From Arthrobacter sp. StoSoilB5 (GTDB taxonomy: Bacteria; Actinomycetota; Actinomycetes; Actinomycetales; Micrococcaceae), in contig NZ_AP024646.1 in the NCBI RefSeq assembly GCF_019977235.1, forward strand, positions 4,154,001 through 4,218,000: a stretch of DNA of 64,000 bases. The letters are read 5' to 3'. Within the stretch, counting starts at the first letter, position 1; each line of letters starts with the position of its first letter. A program made the position numbers and the translations under genes. The notes beneath the pieces were generated by a model. The model made no database searches. It saw nothing but the letters and a program-made list of their open reading frames with translations, and was not told the origin of the DNA. Shown in pieces: positions 1 through 8,145 of this stretch.

Positions 1-19
1 GCCCAAAGGAGCAGGATGT

Positions 20-694
20 TCAGTCATTCGCGTCGCCGATCTGGTACCCCACCCCGTGCACGGTACGGACGATCGATCTGGAGATCTTCCGACGCAGGTG
101 GTGGACGTAGGTGTCGATCACTCCGGGCAGTTCACCTTGGCTGAAGGTGGCATTGATCAGCTCTTCCCGTGTGAACACGTGGTCCGGTTGCGCGGCCATC
201 GTAGTCAGCAATTCACTCTCCTTGGCCGTCAATGAGGTTCGGAATCCGTGAATGGAACGGACGGACCTGGAAGAAGGGTCCAGTTCCCAGTCTCCAATAC
301 TGAAGGTCTTGACCTCTTGCTGGTAGCTGCGGGTCAACGCCCTTAGCCGGGCTCCCAGTTCCAAGAGGTCGAAGGGCTTGGTCATGTAGTCATTCGCGCC
401 GGCGTCGAGTCCCCTGACCTTCTCCTCCGTTGCGCCGAGGGCGGTGAGTATGAGGATAGGGGTGGCGATACCCCTGGACCTGAGCGCGGCAATCAGCGCG
501 ACGCCGTCCATGCCGGGCAGGCGCCGGTCCACCACCATCACATCCCAGATCCGGGAGAGTCCCCGATGCAGGCCTTCATGGCCGTCGACGGCGACGTGAA
601 CCTGGTAGTCCGGCTCAAGGAGCTCGGCGATGAGCGGCCCGAGGACGACGTCGTCTTCGACCAGGAGCAGGGATGGCTTGGTTGCAGTGGTCAC
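20..694 (-). CDS. OmpR/PhoB-family response regulator
   Basis: DNA-binding response regulator of about 224 aa. The N-terminal receiver has the acidic pair (VEDD), the phospho-acceptor Asp in VVDRRLPGMDG and the conserved Lys in TKPFD. The C-terminal winged helix carries LTAKESELL and ends in VRTVHGVGYQIG, as in OmpR proteins. A longer reading frame extends upstream, but the GTG at 694 sits right before the receiver and forms a 4-base GTGA overlap with the stop of the phosphatase gene, so the two genes are translationally coupled. A partner histidine kinase could lie beyond position 1, which cannot be seen. It may control the 11-bp direct repeat upstream of the operon (inference). Confidence 0.93.
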   Translation of the reverse strand: MTTATKPSLLLVEDDVVLGPLIAELLEPDYQVHVAVDGHEGLHRGLSRIWDVMVVDRRLPGMDGVALIAALRSRGIATPILILTALGATEEKVRGLDAGANDYMTKPFDLLELGARLRALTRSYQQEVKTFSIGDWELDPSSRSVRSIHGFRTSLTAKESELLTTMAAQPDHVFTREELINATFSQGELPGVIDTYVHHLRRKISRSIVRTVHGVGYQIGDAND

Positions 695-1413
695 GAATCC
701 ATTGTTGCGCGCCGGTCTCTCGCGGACTGGAACCGGGCCACGATCGATGGTGCTTGACGGTTCCAGAGACCAGCCATCAACACGACGACGCCAATGGTCG
801 CCGGAAACGACGCCATGACATCCAGTGGATAGTGCGCGCCGATGTAGACACGGGACCAGCCGACGATCACTGCGAGGATCATTCCTGTCCAGAGAACGGG
901 CTTCTCCACTCGGGTACCCCGGGCCACGAAATACGCTGCCAAGGCCAGGGCGACGGCCAGACAGGTGTGCCCGCTGGGAAAGCTGTTGGATACCGGCTCC
1001 GGCGCCAGCGGGTCCAACAAGAGTGCCGGGTCGGGCCGGATCCTGCCGATGACCACCTTGAACAGTTGGCAGCTTAACCATCCCGAACCAACTGTGAGGG
1101 CAAACAGCACAGCTTTCTGGGGGGAACGTCGAATCAGCAGGAGATACAGACTTGTAGCGAGCACCACCATCGCTCCCACCACAGGCTCGAACAGCAGGTT
1201 AAAAGCCAGGGCTAAACCGGTCAGGACAGGGTTATGGTTGCGGCTGAAGTTCTGATCCACAGTCAGCTCAGCCGACGTAAACCCTGGCACGACCTGGACC
1301 GCCAGCCCGACTGCGATGACGACTGCCACCAACATAAGCCCAACGGCAAGCCAGTGTTTGGGTGCTGGCAGCCGCTGTAGGGGTACTGGGGGAAGTGTAG
1401 GTTGCGGCAACAT
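691..1413 (-). CDS. PAP2-superfamily phosphatase, membrane
   Basis: Integral membrane lipid phosphatase of about 240 aa. All three PAP2 signatures are present: KVVIGRIRPDP, SFPSGHT and SRVYIGAHYPLDV. The family removes phosphate from phosphatidate, undecaprenyl-pyrophosphate or related lipids at the outer membrane face; which substrate applies here cannot be read from sequence. Several hydrophobic segments surround the motifs. The open frame begins at a TTG at 1461, but the ATG at 1413 is preceded by GAAGGG at good spacing and starts before the first membrane segment, so I prefer it. It is first in a two-gene operon with the response regulator. Confidence 0.9.
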   Translation of the reverse strand: MLPQPTLPPVPLQRLPAPKHWLAVGLMLVAVVIAVGLAVQVVPGFTSAELTVDQNFSRNHNPVLTGLALAFNLLFEPVVGAMVVLATSLYLLLIRRSPQKAVLFALTVGSGWLSCQLFKVVIGRIRPDPALLLDPLAPEPVSNSFPSGHTCLAVALALAAYFVARGTRVEKPVLWTGMILAVIVGWSRVYIGAHYPLDVMASFPATIGVVVLMAGLWNRQAPSIVARFQSARDRRATMDS

Positions 1414-1460
1414 GGGACCCTTCGGCAGGACGTATCGTTCTTCCAATTCTCGCGAGGGCA

Positions 1461-1482
1461 ATTAAGAACTCATTAAGAAGTC
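1461..1482. promoter_or_regulatory. 11-bp tandem direct repeat, candidate OmpR-type operator
   Basis: Two adjacent copies, ATTAAGAACTC and ATTAAGAAGTC, with a period of exactly 11 bp in the gap between divergent genes. Members of the OmpR/PhoB family commonly bind head-to-tail repeats at 10-11 bp spacing. The response regulator encoded downstream is the obvious candidate binder, which is inference. Confidence 0.5.
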
Positions 1483-1567
1483 CCAGGCCGGGCTGTGAGT
1501 TTGGGTCTGGATGCCCATTTTTCGGCATCTTCGTGTGTCTTGGCCGTATTGGGCCGAAGATGGAGGA

Positions 1568-2119
1568 ATGCAACGGGTCATCGGTTGGCTGGCCGCAGCC
1601 GTCATCGTCACTCTCATCTTCGGAAGTGCCTACGTCACGCTGCAGCAGTTGGGCCGCCGCGCAGCGAATGATGCGCCGACGGCTGCTGCTGCAGCACGGG
1701 TTGAAGCCATTGGTTCTCCGGCGCCAACTGCGCCGCCGCTGGAATTGAATCCTGACAGCGGTGTCTTCGTCATTGTCTACGGGGCGGATAACAAACCGAT
1801 GTCCGGCACAGCCGCCCTTCATGGGTCCTTTCCCGTCCTTCCTGACGGAGTCCTCGAGGCGGCAAGACGGACTGGATCCGATGCCGTGACCTGGCAGCCG
1901 GAGCCGGGTCTACGCATGGCGGTGGTAGCGCGCCCGGCTGGGGAACAGGTAGTCGTCGCGGGGCAGTCGCTTAAACCTGTCGAGGACAGGAACTGGATGG
2001 TCCTGATCTTCCTGTCGACGGCGTGGCTGGGCAGCATGATTGTCCTTGGCCTGGGATACGGCGCGGCAGAGATTCTTCGGGGACGTTCGCTCCGGCGCTC
2101 CCGCCAGCCAATCTCCTAG
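1568..2119 (+). CDS. Two-TM protein resembling a histidine-kinase sensor domain without a kinase
   Basis: About 183 aa. The start at 1568 is chosen because TGGAGG lies just upstream and the first residues form a membrane helix (IGWLAAAVIVTLIFG). A central extracytoplasmic part of about 110 residues follows (VFVIVYGADNKPMSG ... RMAVVARPAGEQVVVAGQSL), then a second helix (VLIFLSTAWLGSMIVLGLGYG) and a short basic tail. This is the layout and wording of the input domain of actinobacterial sensor kinases, but HAMP, His-box and ATPase parts are absent. It is divergent from the PAP2/response-regulator operon. Function unknown; a modulator of the neighbouring two-component system is a guess. Confidence 0.75.
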   Translation: MQRVIGWLAAAVIVTLIFGSAYVTLQQLGRRAANDAPTAAAAARVEAIGSPAPTAPPLELNPDSGVFVIVYGADNKPMSGTAALHGSFPVLPDGVLEAARRTGSDAVTWQPEPGLRMAVVARPAGEQVVVAGQSLKPVEDRNWMVLIFLSTAWLGSMIVLGLGYGAAEILRGRSLRRSRQPIS

Positions 2120-2225
2120 GCGGATTTTTCCCTGTTAAACCAACATCAGTAAACGGCCATCCTGCTGTAGGTGCGGGAGCCTTACTCCTCTACGCTGAAA
2201 CCGGGGACGCGGGAAAGGACCTGTC

Positions 2226-2636
2226 ATGACTGCTGAAGGAACCAAAGAAGACCCATGGGTGCTGGTCACGGCACCGGGCTCGTCGGAGTACTCCATGTAC
2301 AGCGACCCGGAGTCAGACCCGCCAGCCCTTGTTTGCCAAGTAGGATCGACCACCCTGAAGTATCACCTGCGAGCCATCGAGGATCTGTCCACCTGGCTCC
2401 GTGAGCAGCAAGACTGGGTGCCTCTGGGCGCGGCCGATGAGAATAAACCAGCACCAGAGGGAAGCGTTGAGGCATGGGGACGGGACCCCATGAACCCTGT
2501 ATCCGGGTGGTACGGGCTCCGCAAAGGATACCGCGGCCGCTTTGGTATGTACCTCCCGCCGCTGCTCGAAAAACTCGGGCTGGTCGAACTGACCCACGAG
2601 AAACGCAACAACATGGTTCGAGCCATCCCCAACTAA
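2226..2636 (+). CDS. Conserved small protein (DUF6855-like)
   Basis: 136 aa, soluble, no signal peptide. The start ATG follows GGAAAGG with 7-base spacing. The sequence is strongly protein-like, with conserved-looking segments DPPALVCQVGSTTLKY and GWYGLRKGYRGRFGMY. I recognise it as a small actinobacterial family that I believe is DUF6855, but I could not check this. Sitting alone and convergent with the MFS gene, it gives no functional clue. Confidence 0.72.
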   Translation: MTAEGTKEDPWVLVTAPGSSEYSMYSDPESDPPALVCQVGSTTLKYHLRAIEDLSTWLREQQDWVPLGAADENKPAPEGSVEAWGRDPMNPVSGWYGLRKGYRGRFGMYLPPLLEKLGLVELTHEKRNNMVRAIPN

Positions 2637-2795
2637 CCAACTATTGCCGTGGACCACTCAGGAACGCGGGGCTTCCTGACCTACTTTGAGCCTTGCTCGG
2701 CGGGGAAACACCCTGAATGGGTTGATTTGCCAGCTGGGCAGCCGCAAACAGGGTCCGGAAGGAACGCCGCCCGGGAACCCATCTAAGATTTGGAG

Positions 2796-4022
2796 TTAGT
2801 AGTTCCGTCGATGCTTCAGCCTGGGTATTGCGACGGCGAACACGGCTGCCGCTGCGAAGCCCAGGACGCCAGTAGCCCAGACGCCAGCGGCGAGCGAAAT
2901 GGCAGCAGTCAGGGCGGATAAGAGTACCGGTCCACCTGTAGCACCCGAATCAGCAATGAAGCGCCAGATGCCAAGGAAGTGGCTCCTTCCGTTGTCCGGT
3001 GAGAAGTCAGCGCCCAACGTCATGATTAACCCGGAGCTGATGCCATTGCCAAAGCCAATCAGCAGGGCAGCCAACAACAGCGGCACGAACCCACCCGTAA
3101 ACGGGATGAGGATCAACGCCGTTCCCATGATCACCGTGGACGGAACCGCCACCCACTGCCGTCCCTTGCGATCCATGAGCTTCCCTGCCGGATAGAACAC
3201 CAACATGTCGATGGCTCCCGAGAGGCCGTAGATCAGGGAGGCTTGTGTCGCGTCCATGCCCAGGTGATCAGCCCACAGCGGGATGACAACTTGGCGCGAA
3301 GCACGCAGCGCGCTGAGGAGTAGAATTCCGAAGCCCACAGACAGGAAGACACCCGCATGTGAAGCGGCCACGTTTCGCAGCGTTGACGCTGGAACGACTG
3401 GTCCGCCGTCGGACGTAGCGGGAGCCTCCAAGTCCGGGATGGTGAGCGACAAGGCAGCGGCGAGCATCATCCCGACAAAACCAACCCAGTACGCCCCGCT
3501 GATTCCAGCGAACTGCATCACGCCGGCACCGATGAACGGACCGATGAAGATGCCGATCCTCGTGACACCGCCCAGAGTGGAGAGCGCACGAGCGCGGAAC
3601 ATTACGGGGACAGCCTCGGTGAGGTACTTCTGGCGGGCAAGGTTGAAGACGCTCGCAGACATGCCCACCAAGGTCATAGCCGCGGCCAGCAGCCAGATCC
3701 CGTGCTCCATCTGCGGAGCGAAAGCTGCTGCGCCGAGGGCAAGGGCTCCTACGGCACCTGCCCCGACAATTGCCCAACGTTCGCCGAACCTCATGGTGAT
3801 CAGCGATGCCGGGATATTGAAGAGCCAGGATCCCAAACCGATTAGCGTGACGATCAACGCCGAGACTGCTACCGATGCTCCAAGGTCACGCGCCGAGAGC
3901 GCGATCACCGGAAGAACCGCCCCTTCGCCGATACAGAACAACAGCGCTGGCCCGAAGGCCGGTAGCGCAATGCTGCGGAGGCTGAAGTTTTGTTCTTCTT
4001 GGGTAGTTGTCATCCCCTTCAT
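2796..4022 (-). CDS. MFS transporter
   Basis: About 408 aa with roughly twelve hydrophobic segments in two halves, typical of drug/metabolite:H+ antiporters of the major facilitator superfamily. It contains LITMRFGERWAIVGAG after helix 2 and PAGKLMDRKGRQW in the second half, both resembling the conserved MFS loop. Substrate unknown. Two ATGs compete: 4022 (GGAG upstream) and 4013. A TAGGAT box at 4026-4021 ends 7 bases before the ATG at 4013, which would suit a leaderless transcript. An 11-bp inverted repeat lies just upstream. Confidence 0.88.
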   Translation of the reverse strand: MKGMTTTQEEQNFSLRSIALPAFGPALLFCIGEGAVLPVIALSARDLGASVAVSALIVTLIGLGSWLFNIPASLITMRFGERWAIVGAGAVGALALGAAAFAPQMEHGIWLLAAAMTLVGMSASVFNLARQKYLTEAVPVMFRARALSTLGGVTRIGIFIGPFIGAGVMQFAGISGAYWVGFVGMMLAAALSLTIPDLEAPATSDGGPVVPASTLRNVAASHAGVFLSVGFGILLLSALRASRQVVIPLWADHLGMDATQASLIYGLSGAIDMLVFYPAGKLMDRKGRQWVAVPSTVIMGTALILIPFTGGFVPLLLAALLIGFGNGISSGLIMTLGADFSPDNGRSHFLGIWRFIADSGATGGPVLLSALTAAISLAAGVWATGVLGFAAAAVFAVAIPRLKHRRNY

Positions 4023-4047
4023 CCTAGGACTCCAACCCAGCCGCCTC

Positions 4048-4089
4048 GCAGTTGTCGCAGATCCGGAGATCCGGAACCGCGACAACTGC
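4048..4089. promoter_or_regulatory. Perfect 11-bp inverted repeat upstream of MFS gene
   Basis: Arms GCAGTTGTCGC (4048-4058) and GCGACAACTGC (4079-4089) are exact reverse complements 20 bases apart. The spacer itself holds two copies of GATCCGGA. No T-run follows on either strand, so an operator for the MFS gene is more likely than a terminator, although it also lies just past the 3' end of the next minus-strand gene. Confidence 0.45.
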
Positions 4090-4116
4090 TCGCGAGACTA
4101 GGCCTCGTCCAGGCGA

Positions 4117-5718
4117 TTAGATGCGGTTAGCGGTTGCCTTCCGATGACCGCCTGCTGACAGCGCCAGGCCCATTAGAAGAAGGCCAACTGCCCAGAGAGT
4201 GAAGCTGCCGTCCAATCCCGTAGTGGCCAGGGAGTTGGAACCCCCGACGCCGGTTGCAGCGCCTGCTGTCAGCACACCTTGCGTGCCGCCTGCGGTTACA
4301 AGGCTGCCACCCAGCTGAGTGCCACCGATTCCGGTCGTCCCGATGCCAGCGTTGCCGAATCCGGCACCACCGATCTCGACACCCGGATTGGTGGTGCCAG
4401 GGTTAGCACCGCCAACGCCAAGTCCAGCACCGCCCGGCTCGTTAACCGCTGGCGGGTTGACGACGGGAGGGTTGACCACGGGCGGATTCACAACCGGAGG
4501 ATTCACCACGGGAGGCGTGATGAATCCTACCGAAGCGCCACCGATGCCAAGCGAAGTGGAATCGATGGCGACAGGAGCCGTGATCGGAACAACCAACTGC
4601 GTGCCGGAGATAATCCCGTCACTCCCACTCGTGGTGCCACTTGGTGCGGTTCCCGCCGGTGCAGTCCCACCGGAAGTACCAGTTGTGCCGGCAGTGGAAT
4701 CACCCAGCACACCCGCGGAGGTCGAACCAACAGTCACCGGGGCAGTAACCGGAGCCACCACCTGAGTCCCGGATGCAATGCCATCCGATCCACTGGTCTT
4801 AGCACCCGACGTTCCCGCCGGTGCAGTCCCACCGGAAGTATCAGTTGTGCCGGCAGAGGAATCACCCAGCACACCCGCGGAGGTCGAACCAACAGTCACC
4901 GGAGCGGTAACCGGAGCAACCACCTGAGTCCCGGAAGCAACACCATCAGAACCGCTGGTCGTTGCACCCGGAGTAGCGGCAGCAGGTGCGCTGCCTGTAT
5001 TCGAGGGTGCGCCGGACGTGGCAGATGAATCTCCACCCACACCCGCGGCAGTGGCTCCGATGTTAACAGGGACCAATATCGGAGCCACTACCTGAGCGCC
5101 GGATGCGATGCTATCTCCCCCCGACGTTGTTGCCTGCGCTGGCGCTTGGGCCGGCGCAGAACCTGATGTTGCTGCTGGTGATGTCGTTGCCGATGAGTCC
5201 CCCAGGACACCCGTCGACGTCGATCCCACAGTTACGGGGATCGTCACCGGTGCAACTACTTGGGTACCGGAGGCTGTGCCGCCGGAACCGTTGGTGCCAG
5301 CCGCCGGCGTCGAACTGCTTGATGCAGTTGGAGCGGCAGGTTTGGCTGGGCCCGTCGCAGTGGAGCCCCCCAGCAGACCCACTGATGACGAGCCCAGGTT
5401 TATGGGCGCTGTTACGGGCGCGACTACCTGTGTCCCGGAGCCAACGCCGTTGGAACCGGTGGTGCTGGCAGCTGGCGCTGTCTGTGCAGCCGGAGCGGCT
5501 GCTGGCGCCTTTGTGGTTGAGGAAGAATCTCCCACAAGGGCTAATGACGTTGCGCCTGTGTTGACTGGCGCTGTCACCGGTGCCACCACCTGGGTACCGG
5601 AAAGGATGCCGTCCTTTCCGCTGGTCGTATCTGCCGCGTTGGCCGCGGTCCCGCCGAGGGCGATCAAGCCTCCGGCAAAGCATGTGCCGATCAGGCACCT
5701 GCGAATTGTCGAGTTCAT
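4117..5718 (-). CDS. Cell-wall-anchored protein with seven chaplin-like repeats
   Basis: 533 aa. Start ATG at 5718 with AGGAG upstream. A signal peptide (residues 1-28, cut near ANA-ADT) is followed by seven repeats of about 30 residues at roughly 36-65, 90-119, 147-176, 202-231, 258-287, 311-340 and 367-396. Their core reads SGTQVVAPVTAPVTVG..S..VLGDS, matching the chaplin domain of streptomycetes except that the paired Cys of long-known chaplins is missing. Low-complexity Ala/Thr/Ser linkers separate them. A PPVVN repeat stalk (402-425) and a Gly-rich part come next, then LATTG (497-501), a hydrophobic helix and a basic tail: an LAxTG-type sorting signal as used by class E sortases. Probably a surface hydrophobin-like or adhesive protein. 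No sortase gene lies in the window. Confidence 0.85.
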   Translation of the reverse strand: MNSTIRRCLIGTCFAGGLIALGGTAANAADTTSGKDGILSGTQVVAPVTAPVNTGATSLALVGDSSSTTKAPAAAPAAQTAPAASTTGSNGVGSGTQVVAPVTAPINLGSSSVGLLGGSTATGPAKPAAPTASSSSTPAAGTNGSGGTASGTQVVAPVTIPVTVGSTSTGVLGDSSATTSPAATSGSAPAQAPAQATTSGGDSIASGAQVVAPILVPVNIGATAAGVGGDSSATSGAPSNTGSAPAAATPGATTSGSDGVASGTQVVAPVTAPVTVGSTSAGVLGDSSAGTTDTSGGTAPAGTSGAKTSGSDGIASGTQVVAPVTAPVTVGSTSAGVLGDSTAGTTGTSGGTAPAGTAPSGTTSGSDGIISGTQLVVPITAPVAIDSTSLGIGGASVGFITPPVVNPPVVNPPVVNPPVVNPPAVNEPGGAGLGVGGANPGTTNPGVEIGGAGFGNAGIGTTGIGGTQLGGSLVTAGGTQGVLTAGAATGVGGSNSLATTGLDGSFTLWAVGLLLMGLALSAGGHRKATANRI

Positions 5719-5816
5719 TGTGATCTTCTCCTGAAGGTCGTGTTCCCAAAGACGTCCCATCACGGATCGTCCGGCTAACCATCGGCCGCATGTAGAAGCG
5801 CGGCTGGGCTGGGGAA

Positions 5817-6986
5817 CTAGTCAGGAGATGAGCCGGGATCGAAGGACACCGGCTTTGGATGATCTTCATTGCTGGCCGCTGCTGGACCAGAAAGTGAGTC
5901 TGCAGGAACGATCAACGCACCGTGCAGGAAGGCTGCTGCAGGGCTTGGTGGCCCATTTTGTGAGGTACCCGAGCCCGCGCCAATGACACCGAGGGGTGCC
6001 GCGTCGGGGTCAGCAGGCAGTTCGGTTGGAGCCTCAGGTTCGACGATGGCAGAGGCGCCGGTTACGGCTCCAGACGAAGCAGGAGCAAAACCTCGCGCCA
6101 GAACAAAGGTCAGTGAAACGCCGGCATTAAAGGTGGGCGGGGTTGTCCCTAGGGGCAGGCCAGCGGATTCCGTGGCCGAGTCGTCGGCGACTGAAGTCGC
6201 TGCCGGCGAAGTACCGACGGCGGGAGGCTGGATATCCCCAGCACCTGGCGTTTCGGGGAGTATAGCCCCGCCGCCCAATAGCGGTGGAAGCAGGTTTCCG
6301 GGTCCAGCGGCCGGAGGCAGGACGTTGCCGAGAGGCGGCAGGATGCTGTCGATGACCCTAACGATGGGCGCCCCAACCGGGTTGGTCACGTCCGTCACCG
6401 GGTCCAGCCCAGCGGGCTCCAGGACATCATTCACTGGAGGAAGAACGGTTTCAACGGTGTCGTCAATGCTGCCCGTGGCAGGTTTGACCAGCCTGTCAGC
6501 AACGCTCCCAACCGTGTCCCCGGGAACTACTTGCTTGATCACGGGGACCGTGGCGATCACTTTGTCCGTGGAGTCAGCCACCTGCCCAACCACCGGAGTT
6601 ACAGCAGGAACATGCACGGTTATCGGTTGCGTCGGGATAACGGCTTTGGCGGGAGCGGGAAGCGGTACGTTCGGTACCGGGATACTGACCGCGGGTCCCG
6701 AAGCCTTTGGTGTGGCGGCAGTTGCAACTGACCCAACAGCCTTCTTAGCCGCACCCGTTGTGGCACCGAGCGCCTTGTTGGCCTGCGTACTGACACCGTC
6801 GGCTGATGAAACAGTTGAAGACACCGAAGACGTCACTCCACCAAGCAACGAGTGATTATCGGTGATCCCGGAATCGGCGTTGGCCGCCGTCGCGGACAAG
6901 GCCATCCAAATTGCGGTACCAGCGCCAGCGATCATGACGGAGCGGAGAATCTGAGTAGCGCGCGGAATTGCGCGAATGGCCTTCAT
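5817..6986 (-). CDS. Secreted Pro/Val/Ala-rich protein
   Basis: 389 aa. A Sec-type signal peptide (hydrophobic stretch around residues 17-36, ending in AANADS) is followed by a low-complexity chain rich in Val, Pro, Ala and Thr (VPNVPLPAPAKAVIP, VPAVTPVVGQVADS). There is no C-terminal sorting signal or membrane helix; it ends in FDPGSSPD. A G-rich ribosome site (GGGGGG) precedes the ATG at 6986. It lies on the same strand, about 100 bp upstream of the chaplin-like gene, so the two may be co-expressed envelope proteins. A TAGGAT box at about 7034-7029 fits a promoter. Function unknown. Confidence 0.75.
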   Translation of the reverse strand: MKAIRAIPRATQILRSVMIAGAGTAIWMALSATAANADSGITDNHSLLGGVTSSVSSTVSSADGVSTQANKALGATTGAAKKAVGSVATAATPKASGPAVSIPVPNVPLPAPAKAVIPTQPITVHVPAVTPVVGQVADSTDKVIATVPVIKQVVPGDTVGSVADRLVKPATGSIDDTVETVLPPVNDVLEPAGLDPVTDVTNPVGAPIVRVIDSILPPLGNVLPPAAGPGNLLPPLLGGGAILPETPGAGDIQPPAVGTSPAATSVADDSATESAGLPLGTTPPTFNAGVSLTFVLARGFAPASSGAVTGASAIVEPEAPTELPADPDAAPLGVIGAGSGTSQNGPPSPAAAFLHGALIVPADSLSGPAAASNEDHPKPVSFDPGSSPD

Positions 6987-7102
6987 CTCGACACCCCCCA
7001 GGTAGCCGCAAACCGATGGTCGACTTCATCCTAGGACTGGTGTTACCCAATAGTCCATGGGGAGGCAGTAATCAAGATGACAAATTTATAAGCAACCTTC
7101 AT

Positions 7103-7990
7103 TTATGACGAAGGGTAAAAGCCAGTCTTCTCGGGTCCAAAGTCAGGCGTCGCCAGGGATCCGCCCGCAGCCCGTCCGTGCTGGGCATTGGTCTCCTGGA
7201 GCCGTTTGATGAACCAGCGCGACTGCTCAGGTCCATAAGGCAGCACCGGGATGGCTTTGGTGGCATCGTTGGGCATGTCGCGGATGGACTGGGTTGCCTG
7301 CCGCACTGCGGTGCTCATGGTGTCGGCCATGGTCTTGACGAATTCGTCGCTCGCAGGCTTGCCGTGGCCAGGGACCAGGAATTCGTAGCGGTGACGCAAA
7401 GCGGAGATGTGCCGGAGGACGTCTGCCCATTCCTCGGGATAAGAGTCCTCAAACGAAGGATGGGCTCCCTGCTCGACGAGGTCGCCTACGAAGAGCGTCG
7501 AGTTGGTCCCCACCAGGAGGTCACCGTCGGTGTGGGCGCGACCCAGATAGAACAGTGTCGCCGTAATTCCGCCAAGGTCCACCAGAACCGGCTGGTCGCC
7601 AACGATCGCGTTCGGAACAACGATGTCGACGGCGTCGCCCTCCCCAGCGGCCATCTCCGGTTCGTTCGTGGTGACGAAGCGACGCTGGTTGTCGGCGTCC
7701 CGCTCAATGGTTGCCGCACAGTTGGCGTGCGCCCAAAACTCTGTCACGCCGTCGTCCGCAAAAACAGCGTTGCCGAAGAAGTGGTCGTAGTGCGCGTGGG
7801 TGTTGACTACCACCAGCGGAAGCTGGGTCTTTTCCCGGACAGCAGCAAGTATCTCGCGGCCCTGGCGCGGGCCACATCCGGTGTCAATGACCATGGCGAG
7901 CTCACTGCCAACTACGAGCCCGGTGTTGAGTAAGGATCCCTCGGTTTCCAAGACGTAGTTGTCCGTGCCAAGTTCGTGCCAAGCTGACAA
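7103..7990 (-). CDS. MBL-fold metallo-hydrolase
   Basis: 295 aa metallo-beta-lactamase-fold enzyme. The metal motif THAHYDHF (HxHxDH) is present, followed by GRAHTDGD, FVGDLV and the late VPGHG, which supply the remaining metal ligands of the family. The start is TTG at 7990: GGAG sits 6 bases upstream and no better start exists. Members range from glyoxalase II to lactonases; the substrate cannot be assigned. A TAGAAT -10-like box lies at 8040-8035 in the gap to the antitoxin gene. Confidence 0.88.
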   Translation of the reverse strand: MSAWHELGTDNYVLETEGSLLNTGLVVGSELAMVIDTGCGPRQGREILAAVREKTQLPLVVVNTHAHYDHFFGNAVFADDGVTEFWAHANCAATIERDADNQRRFVTTNEPEMAAGEGDAVDIVVPNAIVGDQPVLVDLGGITATLFYLGRAHTDGDLLVGTNSTLFVGDLVEQGAHPSFEDSYPEEWADVLRHISALRHRYEFLVPGHGKPASDEFVKTMADTMSTAVRQATQSIRDMPNDATKAIPVLPYGPEQSRWFIKRLQETNAQHGRAAGGSLATPDFGPEKTGFYPSS

Positions 7991-8049
7991 TGAGTTCTCC
8001 GTATCCAGTGCAATCCGGCGATGTTCAGGCCTCGATTCTACCCATGCGC

Positions 8050-8064
8050 AGCTGGGAGAAGCCG
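8050..8064. repeat. Left copy of 15-bp direct repeat flanking the AbiE module
   Basis: AGCTGGGAGAAGCCG occurs here and again at 10050-10064, exactly 2,000 bases apart, on either side of the toxin-antitoxin pair. Both copies can be read as SWEKP in the plus strand. It may be a duplication left by insertion of the module (inference). Confidence 0.4.
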
Positions 8065-8109
8065 AAAGACAGGCACAGCGGCGTCCTTGGAAGTGTTCAA
8101 AAATTCTCG

Positions 8110-8145
8110 TTGTTCAATCTGATTGAACAGGTTAAAATATTGAAC
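8110..8145 (+). promoter_or_regulatory. Promoter and operator of the AbiEi antitoxin gene
   Basis: TTGTTC (8110-8115) and TAAAAT (8133-8138) form a -35/-10 pair with a 17-base spacer. Three half-sites overlie it: GTTCAAT (8112-8118) and ATTGAAC (8122-8128) make a perfect palindrome around CTG, and a third ATTGAAC (8139-8145) abuts the start codon. AbiEi proteins are known to repress their own operon through inverted repeats, so negative autoregulation is likely. Confidence 0.62.

Noticed and set aside
4452..4516. Short-period repeat that might be taken for a CRISPR or VNTR
   Set aside because: It is the coding DNA of the PPVVN stalk; no spacers exist.
4279..5734. Several long plus-strand frames across the chaplin-like gene
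   Set aside because: They are repeat-driven shadows; signal peptide, repeats and sorting signal are all in the minus-strand frame.
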